Below, piece after piece: positions 36,631-48,993 of a stretch of 64,000 bases of DNA; positions within the stretch are counted from its first letter, which is position 1, and every line of letters starts with the position of its first letter. Source of the DNA: Drosophila persimilis (Eukaryota > Arthropoda > Insecta > Diptera > Drosophilidae). The translations under genes and the position numbers were made by a program. The DNA lies in contig NW_020825289.1 of assembly GCF_003286085.1 (NCBI RefSeq), forward strand, positions 5,642,001 to 5,706,000, given 5' to 3'. Below the pieces are notes generated by a model. It did no database searches. It had not been told where the DNA came from and saw only the letters and a list, made by a program, of their open reading frames with translations.

Positions 36631-36934
36631 ATGTCTCTTGTCGCAGATGAAGAGTGGGCCGAATACAAAGTAAAGTACATTCTTTAGTTACAACGCAGTA
36701 TACGCAATTCGTCATTCTCGTCCATTGATTCAGGCGAAATTCAACAAGAGCTACGAGGCTGCGGAAGATCTAATGCGACGGGATCTGTACGAGAAGGCCA
36801 AGGCGAAAGTGGTCGAGCATAATCGAAAATATGATAGCGGCGAAGTAACTTGGAAAATGGCAATCAATCATTTGTCGGACGACACCGAAGAAGAATTTGC
36901 CAAGCGTTGCGGCAAGAGGACACCTCCAAAGTAA
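36631..36934 (+). CDS. cer: Crammer, cathepsin propeptide-like protease inhibitor
   Basis: Two exons: 36631-36669 (MSLVADEEWAEYK) and 36734-36934, joined by a 64-base intron in phase 0. They give 79 residues, the same as I recall for D. melanogaster Crammer. The protein is a stand-alone I29 inhibitor domain. The ERFNIN-like helix is represented by E.....R...Y..A...V..HN, followed by the GEVTWKMAINHLSD segment of cathepsin propeptides. It inhibits cysteine cathepsins and is needed for long-term memory in flies. There is no protease domain attached, which separates it from cathepsin genes. No signal peptide is visible. Confidence 0.95.
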
Positions 36935-37550
36935 AGTATGAATTCCATGAATCTCAATGAAAGTGCATTTTACAATGGCTGCAAACGGAATATTCTCTAT
37001 TTTTATAAATATTTGTATCTGTATGTTTTTACCCAACAAACAATAAATTAATCAATAAATCAGCTGTTCCACAAGTGAAAGATCTGGTCCCACATTGAAG
37101 GTAAACAGTTCATTGAATTATGTTCATTGAACTACAGTGGAATGATATGTAGTAGTCAGACTGGCGTTGACATTTTACAATTGTCATATTGCGCCTGTGT
37201 ATTTTAAAATTTAAATATTATTTTACGTATACATGTATACTGTCTTTTTTGGCACATGCATTCCCGCCTATATGTAAATACGAAGCGGAAACGTACCAAC
37301 AAATGAGCACGGTTCATCACCCTCACCTGATCTGAGAACCAGTTCATATTATTCATCCAGCTCCGTAACTCAAGTGCCGACGAGCGGCACACAACATTTA
37401 AAACGTAAACTTTTCCTTTCAAAATAGACATGTAACTACATGACAAATATTTTAAGAAACATCAACGCGTACGTACTAAATTTTGACTAAAGTGCCACTC
37501 TTTTGCAGAATCAAGACCACACTAGCCACCTCGAAAGCCCAGCCGCAAAC
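36935..37550. other. Intergenic region between cer and SdhA
   Basis: It contains the 3' UTR of cer and the promoter/leader of SdhA. I see nothing else. Confidence 0.5.
37042..37047 (+). terminator. Poly(A) signal of cer
   Basis: AATAAA about 110 bases after the cer stop codon, followed by a second at about 37055. Confidence 0.6.
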
Positions 37551-40500
37551 ATGTCCGGAATCATGCGTGTGCCATCGATTTTGGCCAAAAATGCAGTCGT
37601 CTCCATGGTAGGTAGCGCATAAACTCCTTTCGCCAGGCATCCACATCGTCGCCCACCTGTCCACCTTGTCGGACAGCGATTATACAACTAGGGAAACGGA
37701 TTTTATTTGCTCGTGACGTGAAGTGAAAAAATCTTAAGAAGTTGACCAAAAAACGCGCCCCTCGTAGTTATGTAATTTCAATCAATTTTGATGGCCAGGT
37801 GTAATGGATGGCCCCACTCGGAGTTAATATCCCAGAAGGGGGCAACTGTTGATTTTGCCCCCATCTCTGGGCTGTTTTTAAGATTTTAGTGGAAAATTTG
37901 TGTTCAACGGTCGACGAGGTTATGTTACCTGCCCCGCCCCCGCTGTCGATGCTTTCGTGTTTTGTTGGTCTGCTCGAATGGCTGTGCGTGCAACAAATGC
38001 ATCTAAGACATTAAATGCAATTGCAAATTGTGTATGACGGTGGCTCATTGCTATAGGACAAGCCTTGATAAGCTCAGCAAATTTCATTCAGTCACAAGAA
38101 TGTCCAGAGATGCAGGGAGGCACGGCCGCGGCTAACAACTGAGCTGATTATACAATGGGAGCTGGCCATTGCTACTGATGTCTCTACAACAGTTTAATTT
38201 ATCTATTGCATAAGCAACTGTCGCATTGTCACTCTATGTAGAGGCACCATCAAGTCTAGTCTCGCTTCTTGAGCATCCCAATCTTGAGGCTGTCGACGTC
38301 ACCACTGTCTTCGCCTGGGAATATTCCTCAGCGGCAGCGATGGCCATGGCGTGTGCGGCTCTCAACTTATCTGTCAAGTTGTCGTTAATTTGCGATCGTT
38401 TTGCCAAAACAAAACGAATGCATCTTATCGATGTACATATGTATTTATACATTTACTGTGTATTTTTCCGTCTGCGTGGGGCGTATTAGCCAAGGGGTGC
38501 CGGACACTGCTGATAAGATATAGCTCCTTGCTAAGGGATCTTCCAGAGAATCGCAAGAGCCTGTAGTTTAAAGCGCTTACGTAATTATTTTAGCGAATTG
38601 AAATAGCGTTGAAATATTCTTAAGTGAAAGGTGCAAATAATGACTAAATGACGGATCCGTTGTGCAAAAACCTGATTTCGCAACGGTTTGGTCTCATCAC
38701 AGCGCTGCGGGCGGCCCGTTCAAACAAACCCCTTGTAAACAGCAATCAACTAGCTCTGATCCCATCTCTCTCTCTTTCAGCAGCGCGCAGCTGCAATTGC
38801 AGGGCAACGTAGTTATCACATAACGCACGGTCGCCAGCAGGCGACGGCAGCTAATCCGGATAAGATATCGAAGCAGTATCCTGTCGTCGATCATGCCTAC
38901 GATGCAGTTGTGGTGGGAGCCGGCGGTGCTGGTCTCCGGGCCGCTTTTGGCCTTGTCGCCGAGGGATTCCGCACGGCGGTGATCACCAAATTGTTCCCCA
39001 CCCGCTCGCACACGATTGCCGCGCAGGGCGGCATCAATGCGGCGCTGGGCAATATGGAGGAGGACGACTGGAAGTGGCACATGTACGACACAGTCAAGGG
39101 ATCCGACTGGCTGGGCGATCAGGATGCTATACACTACATGACCCGGGAGGCACCCAAGGCTGTCATCGAGCTGGAGAACTACGGCATGCCCTTCTCCCGC
39201 ACACAAGACGGAAAAATCTACCAGCGCGCCTTCGGTGGCCAGAGCTTGAAATTCGGCAAGGGCGGACAGGCGCATAGATGTTGTGCTGTGGCGGATCGTA
39301 CCGGGCACTCCCTGTTGCACACCCTCTACGGACAGTCGCTCAGTTACGATTGCAACTACTTTGTGGAGTACTTTGCCCTGGATCTGATCTTCGAGGATGG
39401 CGAGTGCCGGGGCGTGTTGGCCCTTAACCTGGAGGATGGTACTCTGCACCGTTTCCGAGCCCAGAACACCGTCATTGCCACTGGCGGCTATGGCCGTGCC
39501 TTTTTCTCCTGCACCTCTGCCCACACCTGCACTGGCGACGGCACTGCTATGGTCGCTCGACAGGGCCTCCCCTCTCAAGACTTGGAGTTTGTTCAGTTCC
39601 ACCCCACTGGCATCTATGGAGCCGGCTGCCTCATTACCGAGGGCTGCCGCGGCGAGGGTGGCTACCTGATCAATGCCAAGGGCGAACGTTTCATGGAGCG
39701 GTATGCTCCGGTGGCGAAGGATCTCGCCTCTCGGGACGTCGTGTCGCGTTCAATGACCATCGAGATCATGGAGGGTCGTGGTGTTGGCCCCGACAAGGAT
39801 CACGTTTACCTGCAGCTGCACCATTTGCCACCCAAGCAGCTGGCCGAGCGACTACCCGGCATCTCAGAGACTGCTATGATTTTTGCCGGCGTAGATGTAA
39901 CACGCGAGCCAATCCCCGTCTTACCCACGGTGCACTACAACATGGGTGGTGTGCCAACCAACTATCGCGGCCAGGTGATCACCGTTGACAAGGACGGCAA
40001 GGATATCATTGTCCCCGGCCTCTACGCTGCAGGGGAGGCAGCCTCCAGCTCCGTTCACGGTGCCAATCGTCTGGGTGCCAACTCTCTGCTGGATCTGGTT
40101 GTTTTCGGACGTGCCTGCGCCAAGACCATTGCCGAGGAGAATAAGCCCGGCGCAGCTGCTCCCACTCTCAAGGATACAGCTGGCGAGGCCTCTGTGGCTA
40201 ACTTGGATAAGCTGCGCTTTGCCAACGGCCAGATCACCACTGCCGATCTGCGCCTGAAGATGCAGAAGACCATGCAGCATCATGCTGCTGTGTTCCGCGA
40301 CGGGCCCATCCTCAAGGAGGGTGTGAGCAAAATGCAGGAGATCTACAAGCAATTCAAGGACGTTAAGGTTGTGGACAAGTGAGTGCGCGAACATTTGAAT
40401 TTTAGTTGAGATTTATTTAATCTGAAATCATTTTTAGGTCCCTAGTCTGGAACTCGGATTTGGTCGAGACGCTGGAGCTGCAGAATCTGTTGGCCAATGC

Positions 40501-40831
40501 CCAAATGACCATTGTGGGAGCCGAGGCGCGTAAGGAGTCGCGTGGTGCTCACGCCCGTGAAGACTTCAAGATCAGGCTTGACGAATATGTAAGTTGATTT
40601 GGGGCCACAAGAAAGCCGGCACTGGCTCTTATTGTATGTTTCTTCGTGCAGGATTACAGCAAGCCCGTCGAGGGACAGGAGAAGGTGCCCTTTGAGAAGC
40701 ACTGGCGCAAGCACACGCTCGCCTGGGTGTGCAACGACAATGGAGATGTTCAGTTGGATTACAGGAACGTAATCGATACCACGCTGGACAACGAGGTGTC
40801 AACGGTGCCGCCAGCGATCCGCTCCTACTAA
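37551..40831 (+). CDS. SdhA: Succinate dehydrogenase flavoprotein subunit
   Basis: Four exons: 37551-37607, 38781-40378, 40438-40588 and 40652-40831. All junctions are GT-AG and phase-consistent. The product has 661 residues. It oxidises succinate to fumarate on covalently bound FAD in complex II at the inner mitochondrial membrane. The first 19 residues come from a separate exon and, with the start of exon 2, form a basic mitochondrial targeting sequence. The dinucleotide motif [11 protein letters not shown] is at about 61-72. The FAD-attachment histidine is His96 in [10 protein letters not shown]. The substrate site segments HPTGIYG and [11 protein letters not shown] follow. The C-terminal domain ends [11 protein letters not shown]. 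The 1.17 kb first intron holds nothing I can identify. Confidence 0.97.
37608..38780. other. SdhA: First intron of SdhA
   Basis: 1173 bases separating the targeting-sequence exon from the rest. I found no coding exon or RNA gene in it; ORFs of 60-90 codons are not convincing. Confidence 0.6.
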
Positions 40832-41377
40832 ATTGATATGATTAGATGGAGGCTACCCGCATACACATAAAACACCACAGCCAACACACACCACACACAC
40901 GGATGTCTACTTAAGGGGTCGCAACCTGAGGAAAGGAAAGATATTTAGAGTCGAGTCGCAAATTTTGTACTATTTCCGGGAAACTTTGCACCCCAACGTC
41001 TTGCGACAGAATGTAAAGCCAGTTATCCCATATGCATCCTACATATATATATTCTCTATATATCCTATGTTGCTCCTGTTTCTATCTATTTTCTGTACGC
41101 CCTGTATGCCCTCCCTCCACCTGATGATTACTTTTTTTCGGTTGTTTATATACAATTTACAATTTTACATTAGCAAAATGTGTGTGATGGCTTTACTGAG
41201 AGACGATTGCGACGATAAGAACAGAACGAAGCTTTGCTGTGCTTTGCCTAGCAATAAGAAAAAGAAAAAAAAATCCAACAAACATTTTCTAGTATTTGTT
41301 AAACTTATTAAATTATTGAAACAAAAAAATGTAAAAATCACAAAAAAACCAAAATCTGAACTATTTGCTGTATAGCA

Positions 41378-41383
41378 AATAAA
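41378..41383 (+). terminator. Poly(A) signal of SdhA
   Basis: AATAAA about 550 bases after the SdhA stop codon and just before the 3' end of the convergent Cyb5r4 gene. The region 40832-41377 is the 3' UTR. Confidence 0.6.
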
Positions 41384-41417
41384 GTGAATGAAAATGAGTT
41401 TTGGTCAAACGATAATT

Positions 41418-43094
41418 TTAGCCGCGGAATATATGAATTTGATTCGGCTTAACATTTAGACTCTTCAAAACATCTTCGGCAGCAGTGTTGAAGGAGGTTG
41501 GTCCACAAATCGCCGCATAAGTACACCTGTCCGGCTGCTTTTCCTTGAACAAAGAAGACAGCAGCTCCGACGATATTCGTTGCGGCTGCTCCTCTGCCTG
41601 GGACAGTATGTGGGTGCAGATGAAGCGCTCGTCCTGCGTTTGCAGATTCTGCAGTTTGTCCCTCAGCCAGATGTCCGCTTCAGTTTTGTTGAAGTAGTAC
41701 AGGTGCAGGGATTCGCTGTGGATCAAATACAGTTTGTTAGTGTACGGATTGGAAAGACTTTTGATTTCCTTGTAAACTTACATGCGATTTGTGTTCCGCT
41801 TTAGTAGATGGGGTATTATACTTAAAATAGGTGTCAGACCGCTCCCAGATGCCAGTAGAAGGATGTTCCGATTTGCGGTTATGTCTGAGAGCATAAAACC
41901 GCCGCGAGGCGCGCTTAAATGTAACCGACAGCCTGGCTGCAGTTGGTGCAAGTGACTAGATACAGGTCCATTAGTATATCGCTTAATCAGAAAGTGCAGG
42001 CTCACAGAACTCGCCAGGGAGTTCGTTTCGGAGGGCAAATAACTGTGATCGACTGGCGTATAGCTCCGCTGGATTTCAACCCCATTCACAGGGACTTGTA
42101 TGTTCACATGATGGCCCACTGGTAGTACCATCAATACCTCCATCTGAACGCTCTGTAAGCTCAGCTCAAAAGAGTCGTGATTGAAATCGTTAGAGGCAAG
42201 CACTTCATATTCATACATTTCCTCTTGTATGTCAAGAGAATCCAGTTTGCGTGACGTGTGCGTACCGTAAGAACTCCAAGGAGCTGGCTCTTCTTTGGCC
42301 AAGACCAGCTCGATCTTTCCAGTCTCAGTCCCGACTCGCACGGCCTTCGGTGGCCACTCCACCTTCCCTGCTAGCTGTAAGTCAAACGTGTGCCATCTGC
42401 TCTCCAGGAAAACACGCGCCACCAGCTGCTGCGGATCTTTTCTTCTCACAATCAGTCCGGGATTGGAGAAGCTTCGAGTGTAAAAGAACAGGGTAAGCTC
42501 GCTTCTTTGTTGGATCCAATCGAAGCGAGGAACAATCTCTACTGGCTTTGACTCCCGTGTGTCTGTTTTGAGGGAATCAGTCTCCGTCAAAGGTCCAGGG
42601 GCATTCTCCTTTAACGGCCCTACGTAACATTTTCCCAGCAGCTGTGGATAATTGACCCAGGCATGAACCTTGTCAAACAATGTAGTAGCATCTTGGCCAA
42701 CTCCACGCATTAGCTCGTCCACTCCGCCCGGATGAAAATCCATGTATCGAGTAACATTAAAGACTCTGCCACGAATGGCCATCCAGGCATCAGTAACCTT
42801 GTTGTGCAGAGCTAATTCGCTTCTGGTAACTGGAACCACCCGTCCTCCGGTCCCCGATAGATCTGCCCCAGAATTGCACAGACGTATCCAGCTCATCAGT
42901 GAGTAGCCTGGCTTTAGTGCACATTTGTTCCGCGGGTTGCCTGTCGCTGAGCCCGAGCAATCGGCATTGGATTTGAGCTTTTGCGGCGCTGTGGTGGGCA
43001 GTTGAAGGCCAGCAGAGGCTCTCGGTAAAGGCACTCCCTGTGGCGGCCCAAGCAGCGTATTGCTGGTAGCGGATTTGTGCGATAAATCAGACAT
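41418..43094 (-). CDS. Cyb5r4: Cytochrome b5 reductase 4 (NCB5OR)
   Basis: Two exons on the minus strand: 43094-41782 and 41715-41418, joined in phase 2 across a 66-base intron (RNTNR | IESLHLYYF). The product has 536 residues. Order of domains: a disordered N terminus with GYSLMSWIRL; a cytochrome b5 domain (about 80-165) with the haem ligands in FHPGGVDEL and KVHAWVN; a CS/p23-like domain (FDWIQQRSELTLFFY); and a ferredoxin reductase-type FAD/NADH module with RSYTPV, GSGLTPI and ICGPTSF. This soluble flavohaemoprotein moves electrons from NADH to b5-dependent acceptors. The three-domain order is diagnostic. It converges on SdhA and is head to head, at long distance, with the amidase gene. 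Confidence 0.93.
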
Positions 43095-43199
43095 AATCTG
43101 TTAAATGGCTTGGAATTGAAAATCACAACAATACTCTGGTATAAACAGCTGTTGCGTGCAACTAGTTAAATGGTTCATATTTCGGAATCATAGCATAAT

Positions 43200-43450
43200 C
43201 GTTGAATCGATATTTTTGTGCGATAAGCTTATCGGCGTTTTATTTCAAAATAGAAATCAAAACTATGATCAAAATACAGTTTAGACATATCTTATCTGTC
43301 TCCTTTCTTGTCTCATTGATCGGCAACGCCAATGAAATGAAAACAATGTTGCTTTTTTTCTCGATAGTGAGCAAAATGGCATCGATAGTGCACCAAAAAC
43401 AAACAAAGTCGATATATGGCTGGCCTCTCAGCACTAGCGGAACATCGATT
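43200..43450. promoter_or_regulatory. Cluster of CGATA/ATCGAT sites at the Cyb5r4 boundary
   Basis: CGATA or ATCGAT cores occur near 43207, 43221, 43230 (reverse), 43362, 43382, 43410 and 43444. This density fits the binding pattern of BEAF-32 and DREF, which mark divergent housekeeping promoters and domain borders in Drosophila. Confidence 0.5.
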
Positions 43451-45724
43451 GCTGTTTGTTTTTGTCACGAGCTACCGAGCTTTAAAATTCGCTGTATTTT
43501 AAATAAACTTTGACCGTGCAACCGAGCGAAAGGAAATAATCTTCCCTTTGAAGTACGCTAGTATTTAACCAGCAAAATATCACACAGAGCCCATTGCTTT
43601 TTCTTCGCGGGTACATTATAGTGTTTGCTATTTATCGACGCGCAATAGTGCGCAGTGTGTATCTGTGTGTACTTTATCTTTTTTGTGCATTTGTCCAACT
43701 GCGAAGTTAATTTAGTTTGCACATTCATTGCACATTGCAGCATTCATTGCTAACCGCTTTTGCTGTGAACAGGTTCCAAAGTATTATTAAACGAAAAAAC
43801 TACAATTGCTGAGTGTGTTGTGTGCATCTCTGATCGAATGAACATGAATTATACATATTCAATTGAAATCCGTCTGTATAGTTTGGTTCTTCTGACGTCA
43901 ACCTCTACTCCTGGGTTTCGTTTGTGGTTTTTTTCCCGCTCCCGAGACTAGAAATGAACTCTCGGAAAATGAAACTTGATGAATTTTATTTATAATCCAA
44001 ACAAAAGATCTGGGAAGAGAAATGATGTCATTGCCAGTACGCAGTTCGGATTGTTGTCCTGCATATGTACATATGAAAACCCCCTTTTCGTACCACGTTA
44101 CACTCCCACCCCCTACAGATATGTACATATGTATATGTATGCTGCAAAATGAGGCCGTATTTGCAAATCAATAGCTATCCTATTCTATACTATAGCTTGG
44201 GGTAATGGGCGCGGATAGCAACAGGTCTTGTTCGTGCCAGACTCGTGTTCGTAAATCAGAATAGAAGGTTTGTGGGGCTGCTGTGTCAAGAGCCCCTCGA
44301 ACTTGTGCTGGGACTTTGTCGCCTGCTATTTGTGAAATCATTTGTAGCCTATCTTATCCAGATTGTCCACTTACAGGCATGCTATTGTGCGATTATCGTT
44401 GTGCATCACTGCCCACCAAAATATTAAAAACTTTCCCCTATAGCCTCTACCACGTATTGATTCCCAGCCCCCTAACTGAAAGTATTTATCACGTTACAGT
44501 GGCCATTCGAATGTCTGGAAATTCATTTAGCCGACCTACAAGCTGATAGCCTGCTCTCGACATCCAAAAACCAATGCGATAAGCAGTCGGAAAGTTTAAT
44601 TCCATTCCTGGTAATCACAGACCAGACTGTTGCTGTACAGACTAGTTGCTGTACGAGTATTGCTATTATTACTTTTATCGCGTCTAGGCAGGCGGCTTTG
44701 ACCTGATGTATGACTCATTTGGGTATACATTTTTCCCTGTTCTCAGAGCGCTGAATGCTGATAAGTTTTTATGTATTGCCTCAGCTTTTAAGCAAAATAG
44801 TTAAAGTTTATAAGCATTGGTACATATATGGGTTATTGGGGATCGGTTCTTTACTCCACTGAGATATGGGGGGTCCCCCTTATCTACCGATACTTGAGGC
44901 ATCGTAAATGCTGTCCCAACCTAATTCGGCTGAATACAACATTACTGATAAGATATTAAATCACATCTGTCGAAAATAACGCGAATAACAAGCCGAGCCG
45001 TTTAGGGGTATACTCAAATTACGACCAAATAAGTTGACTTTCGATATCCCTAGGACTCTTCTACATTTCCCTAATTTTCGGTCTATTTATCAGCTGGTTT
45101 TTTTTCCCCAATTGTTTGTAAACATTTGCAATTATAATGTGAAATATGTCCGTTTCTGTTTATTCGCTACTCCCGTGTTTGTATTTTTGTATAGTATTCT
45201 GGAGTGCAAAGGTGGACATGAGTCAGCGAGCCCCAACTGTGGAGACGTGGCTCGGCCAAAGCTATCAGATTATAGCCGCTCGGAATCCAAATCGATTGCC
45301 TACAGCCTGAGCCAATCAGCCAGCAAAGGAATGAAGTTTCAGCTTCAGCTGAATAAACTAGATAAATTTAAAGTAAATTTACAGAAAAAGTATTAATGGA
45401 ATGATTCAAAATAGAGTGTGTGTATATGGGGAATTTTTCAAAGTAATTTTTTTACTACGTTCTCCTTCTCAATGTGGGTGTGGGTAGCCGCTATTGGGGC
45501 ATAATTGGGAACTATTATCTTATTTTTTCCCCCCGTAATTATTGATTTACCACTGAAGGCTACAATATTATGTATATTTTGAGCCACATACAATTTATTT
45601 CAGACAGAAATACGTATTTTCCTAATATTGCTGATAGATGGATTGAAAAATATGTATTCTTTAAAAATAATTGATACACATTTGTAATTTTTTGACTTGT
45701 CGAAATCTTCCAGATCCACAACAC
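43451..45724. other. Upstream region and leader of the amidase gene
   Basis: More than 2 kb without a supported protein gene. An acceptor GAAATCTTCCAG|ATCCAC at 45714 begins the exon that carries the start codon, so a non-coding first exon should lie upstream; I could not place it. A GC-richer island at about 45215-45345 reads partly open in two frames but I could not tie it to a gene. Confidence 0.4.
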
Positions 45725-45772
45725 ATGGCCCAAAACCAAGACACAGACGCGATCATCAGCCATTCCCAGTAA
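45725..45772 (+). CDS. Upstream ORF in the amidase leader
   Basis: A 15-codon uORF (MAQNQDTDAIISHSQ, stop TAA) lies 31 bases before the main start codon in the same exon. It could reduce translation of the main frame. Whether it is used is unknown. Confidence 0.4.
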   Translation: MAQNQDTDAIISHSQ

Positions 45773-45803
45773 AAAATAAAAAGCCACATTCCATCAACGC
45801 AAG

Positions 45804-47573
45804 ATGGCGCAGCACGTGCCCTTGTCACGCGTCATAGGTTCCTATATCTTTGGTATACTGCAGGCCTGCATTCGTTTCCTTTTCCGCCTGATCTATGGCG
45901 CGAAGGGCGAGAGCATGCCACCCATAACGGACCCCATTCTGCTCGAATCGGCATCGTCGCTTGCAAGAAAGATACGCAACCAGGAAGTGAGTAGATCTTG
46001 ATATAGATACACTAGCCATCAGTATAATAACCTCTCATGTCATCGAATAGCTTAGCAGCGTTCAGGTAATGGAGTCGTTCATACGCCGCATCAAGGAGGT
46101 GAATCCCATATTGAATTGTGTGGTGGACGAGCGATACGACCAGGCTCTCCAAGAGGCAGCCGATGCAGATAAGCTGATCAAGTCCGGTCAGCACACCGTG
46201 GAGGAATTGGCCAAGCAGAAGCCCTTTCTGGGTGTACCCATCACCACAAAAGACTGCATATCGGTCAAGGGTGAGGTCGAACTAAACTAAAACTGAACTA
46301 AAACAGTTATAAATTAAAGTTTACCTGTGTTCCAGGTATGCTCCACACGGCTGGCTTGTATGATCGACGAGAGGTGCGCGGCTCTAAGGATGCGGATGCC
46401 ATGGCGTTGATGCGCAAGGCGGGCGCCATTCCCATTGCTTTGACCAACGTCTCCGAGGTGTGCATGTGGTGGGAGAGCAACAACACGGTGCATGGACGGA
46501 CGCGTAATGCGTATGATACAAATCGTATTGTCGGCGGCTCCAGTGGCGGTGAGGGCTGCATACAGTCGGCGGCTGCCTCGGCCTTTGGGCTTGGCTCTGA
46601 CATTGGTGGCTCCATTCGCATGCCGGCCTTTTTCAACGGCATCTTCGGACATAAGCCAAGCAAGCTGGTGGTTTCCAATGTGGGCCAATTCCCTGCACCT
46701 TTCAGCGACGAGCAGAACTCTTTCTTGGGGCTGGGCCCAATGTCGCGCTTTGCGGAGGACCTGCGCCCAATGCTTAGAATCATGTCTGGCGAAAAGGCCG
46801 ATCTGCTGAATCTCGACAAGGAAGTGGATCTAAGCAAGATGAAGTTCTTCTATCAGGAGTCAGATGGCGGTGCCCGCCTAGTGTCTTCAGTAGACCCCGA
46901 TCTACAAAAGGTATTAGTGTATAATAATAATTTACATACTGATTATTCAATATTTTCACTGCAGGCCATGCAACGAGTTGTGCGGCACCTGAGCGAGAAG
47001 TTTGGCAGCAAGCAGGTGGAGCGCATCCAGCTGCCGCTATTTCGCCAATCGGCTGCCATTTGGTTTGCCAACATGCGGGACGACAGTGGACACGGCTTCG
47101 CCTACCAACTGGGCAATTTGGAGCATGACATCAACACCTATTGGGAGCTTTTCAAATGGCTGTTTGGGGCTTCCAAGCACACGTTCATTGGCTTGTCAAC
47201 AGCGATCATGGACAGTGCTCAGTGCAAGCACGGTTCGCCGAAATATGATCACATGGTCCGTAAGCGAAATGATTTGCGGGCCGAGCTGCAGCGTCTTCTT
47301 GGCGACAATGGAGTGCTGATCTATCCCACACACCCCACCGTGGCGCCCTATCATAATGAGCCTGTGACGCGACCCCTTAACTTTGCCTACACGGGCATTG
47401 TGAATGTTCTTGGCTTCCCAGCCACGGCTGTTCCGTTGGGAAAGGGCAGTGAAGGATTGCCCCTCGGTGTTCAGGTCATTGCCAACTTTAACGAGGATCG
47501 TCTCTGCCTGGCTGTTGCCGAGGAGCTGGAGCGAGCCTTTGGTGGCTGGACGCGACCCCAAGTCAGGGTGTAA
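45804..47573 (+). CDS. Fatty-acid amide hydrolase 2-like amidase
   Basis: Four exons: 45804-45986, 46051-46270, 46336-46910 and 46965-47573. The product has 528 residues. It is an amidase-signature serine hydrolase of the FAAH2 type, and I believe the D. melanogaster counterpart is CG8839. An N-terminal hydrophobic anchor (residues about 10-33, VIGSYIFGILQACIRFLFRL) suggests membrane attachment. The catalytic set is Lys128 in TTKDC, cis-Ser203 in GGSSGGEG and nucleophile Ser227 in DIGGSIRMPA. The spacing 75 and 24 equals that of rat FAAH (142/217/241). It should cleave fatty-acid amides or similar lipids; the true substrate is not known from sequence. A uORF precedes it. Confidence 0.92.
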
Positions 47574-47879
47574 AGCGTACAAGAAGCCTAGTTAGTAGAA
47601 GGGGGGCACTCCACTTCTCATCTGTCCCCGCCCCCACCCTCTGTAACACAAACAAACCCTCCCGCCCGGCGGTATCGACGTATGTCGAACTTGCGGCCTT
47701 TGACCTCAGAAATGTATTAATTGTATGGGTGTACTACAGTGCCTCCTTATATCAGTTTTAGATGTGGTTTTATATATTTCATAGATGTTTTTAATAATTA
47801 ATAATATCAATTACTGGGTCTCGTGCACTGCCTGGGAGGCCGTGCATTCTCCTTATGTTTCTACAATGCATTTATGTAT

Positions 47880-47885
47880 AATAAA
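47880..47885 (+). terminator. Poly(A) signal of the amidase gene
   Basis: AATAAA about 310 bases after the stop codon. The stretch 47574-48345 otherwise holds only the 3' UTRs of this gene and of the convergent Den1. Confidence 0.5.
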
Positions 47886-48222
47886 TAATTGCAACATGAG
47901 ATAACTCGTTTACTTTCAAAACGAATGACGGCATGGAACGTCTTGTCTGGTTCCGCTTCTAAACTAAATAAACAAATATGATTACACTGTTAAATTTGAT
48001 TTGATATCGATTGCGCGTAAACAAATCTTTATTTGTAAGTTAATCCTTTTCACACATATCGAGTGCGCCTCCTTCTGTGGGGTGTGTTATTTCACTACCG
48101 TGCCTGGCACTGGCTTCCACATAAACATTTTCTAAATGTCTTCGTGGAATTAAATCAAAATTAAAATTAATTCATGGGTATCGTATTCACATGTTTGCGT
48201 ACCTCTCTCGCCTTTTTCAGGT

Positions 48223-48226
<4 letters not shown>

Positions 48227-48253
<27 letters not shown>
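48227..48253. repeat. (TG)n microsatellite
   Basis: About 13 TG units in the convergent gap between the amidase gene and Den1. Confidence 0.9.
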
Positions 48254-48345
48254 CAGTATGAATGTATAGCGGTTTTCTGTAAATGATACATTTACAATAT
48301 TCATTCGATAACTTAAAACTAGCAAATGGAGGAAAGAAACGACGT

Positions 48346-48993
48346 CTAGTCCTTGCCGCCCAGCGACAAGATCAGCTTGAGCAGTTCCGTGCGTTTGGCT
48401 TTAACGGTGTCCACCTGCAGCGGCGGTAGTCCATCAATCACCTCATACCTATTCAGATAGTCGGCAATGTGGTCGGTCATACAAATGACGTGTATGCCGC
48501 AGTCGTAGCCGTTGGCCTGTTGCAGGCAGCGCATTGGACGAAACTTGGCAGAGCGCATGTCCATAGTTTCCTTCACCTTGTTCATCAGCTCCACAGAGTT
48601 GCTAGTGTTGTTGTTTCCGTACGAGTCAAAGTGATAGAACGTCTTCTCCGGTCGCGAGAAGACCAGCAACGACCAGTGCGTGCCACCGGCCTCGAAGCTC
48701 ATGTTATCATTCAAGGCGAAGAATATAAATGGCTTCCTAGTGGCCTTGTTCTGATCCATGAGTTGCTCCAGCTCCTGGTCGTCCATGTACTTCATGCATT
48801 GGGTCACCTCGGGGGCTATGAAGACGATATCGTCGTTTGTCTTGTACTTCACGTGCGTCAGGTACTCGTAGTAGAAGCTCAAAATCTGGTCGTTCAGCCA
48901 GCGGGGCCCATGCAGCAGCTGCACGTCGGACATCCGCAGACACGAGTCGTGGAAGCTCAGTGAGATCGGATCCGCCTTCGAGTTGGCGCTCAT
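48346..48993 (-). CDS. Den1: Deneddylase 1 (SENP8-type NEDD8 protease)
   Basis: Single coding exon of 215 residues. It belongs to the C48 (ULP/SENP) cysteine protease family and is specific for NEDD8. It processes the NEDD8 precursor and removes NEDD8 from non-cullin proteins. The catalytic residues are visible: His in GGTHWSLLVF, Asp in HFDSYGN, Gln in QQANGYDCG and Cys in YDCGIHV. The short length, with no N-terminal extension, is typical of SENP8. Just upstream of the ATG the leader contains an acceptor (TTTCTTGCAG| at about 49103 on the minus strand), so a non-coding first exon lies further upstream near 49300-49400. Confidence 0.94.
   Translation of the reverse strand: MSANSKADPISLSFHDSCLRMSDVQLLHGPRWLNDQILSFYYEYLTHVKYKTNDDIVFIAPEVTQCMKYMDDQELEQLMDQNKATRKPFIFFALNDNMSFEAGGTHWSLLVFSRPEKTFYHFDSYGNNNTSNSVELMNKVKETMDMRSAKFRPMRCLQQANGYDCGIHVICMTDHIADYLNRYEVIDGLPPLQVDTVKAKRTELLKLILSLGGKD

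Noticed and set aside
45034..45396. 120-codon ORF and a 30-codon ORF starting at 45220 in a GC-richer island
   Set aside because: I could not link either to splice sites or to any family. The N-terminal half reads AT-rich hydrophobic sequence. It may be part of a leader exon, but I cannot support a gene.
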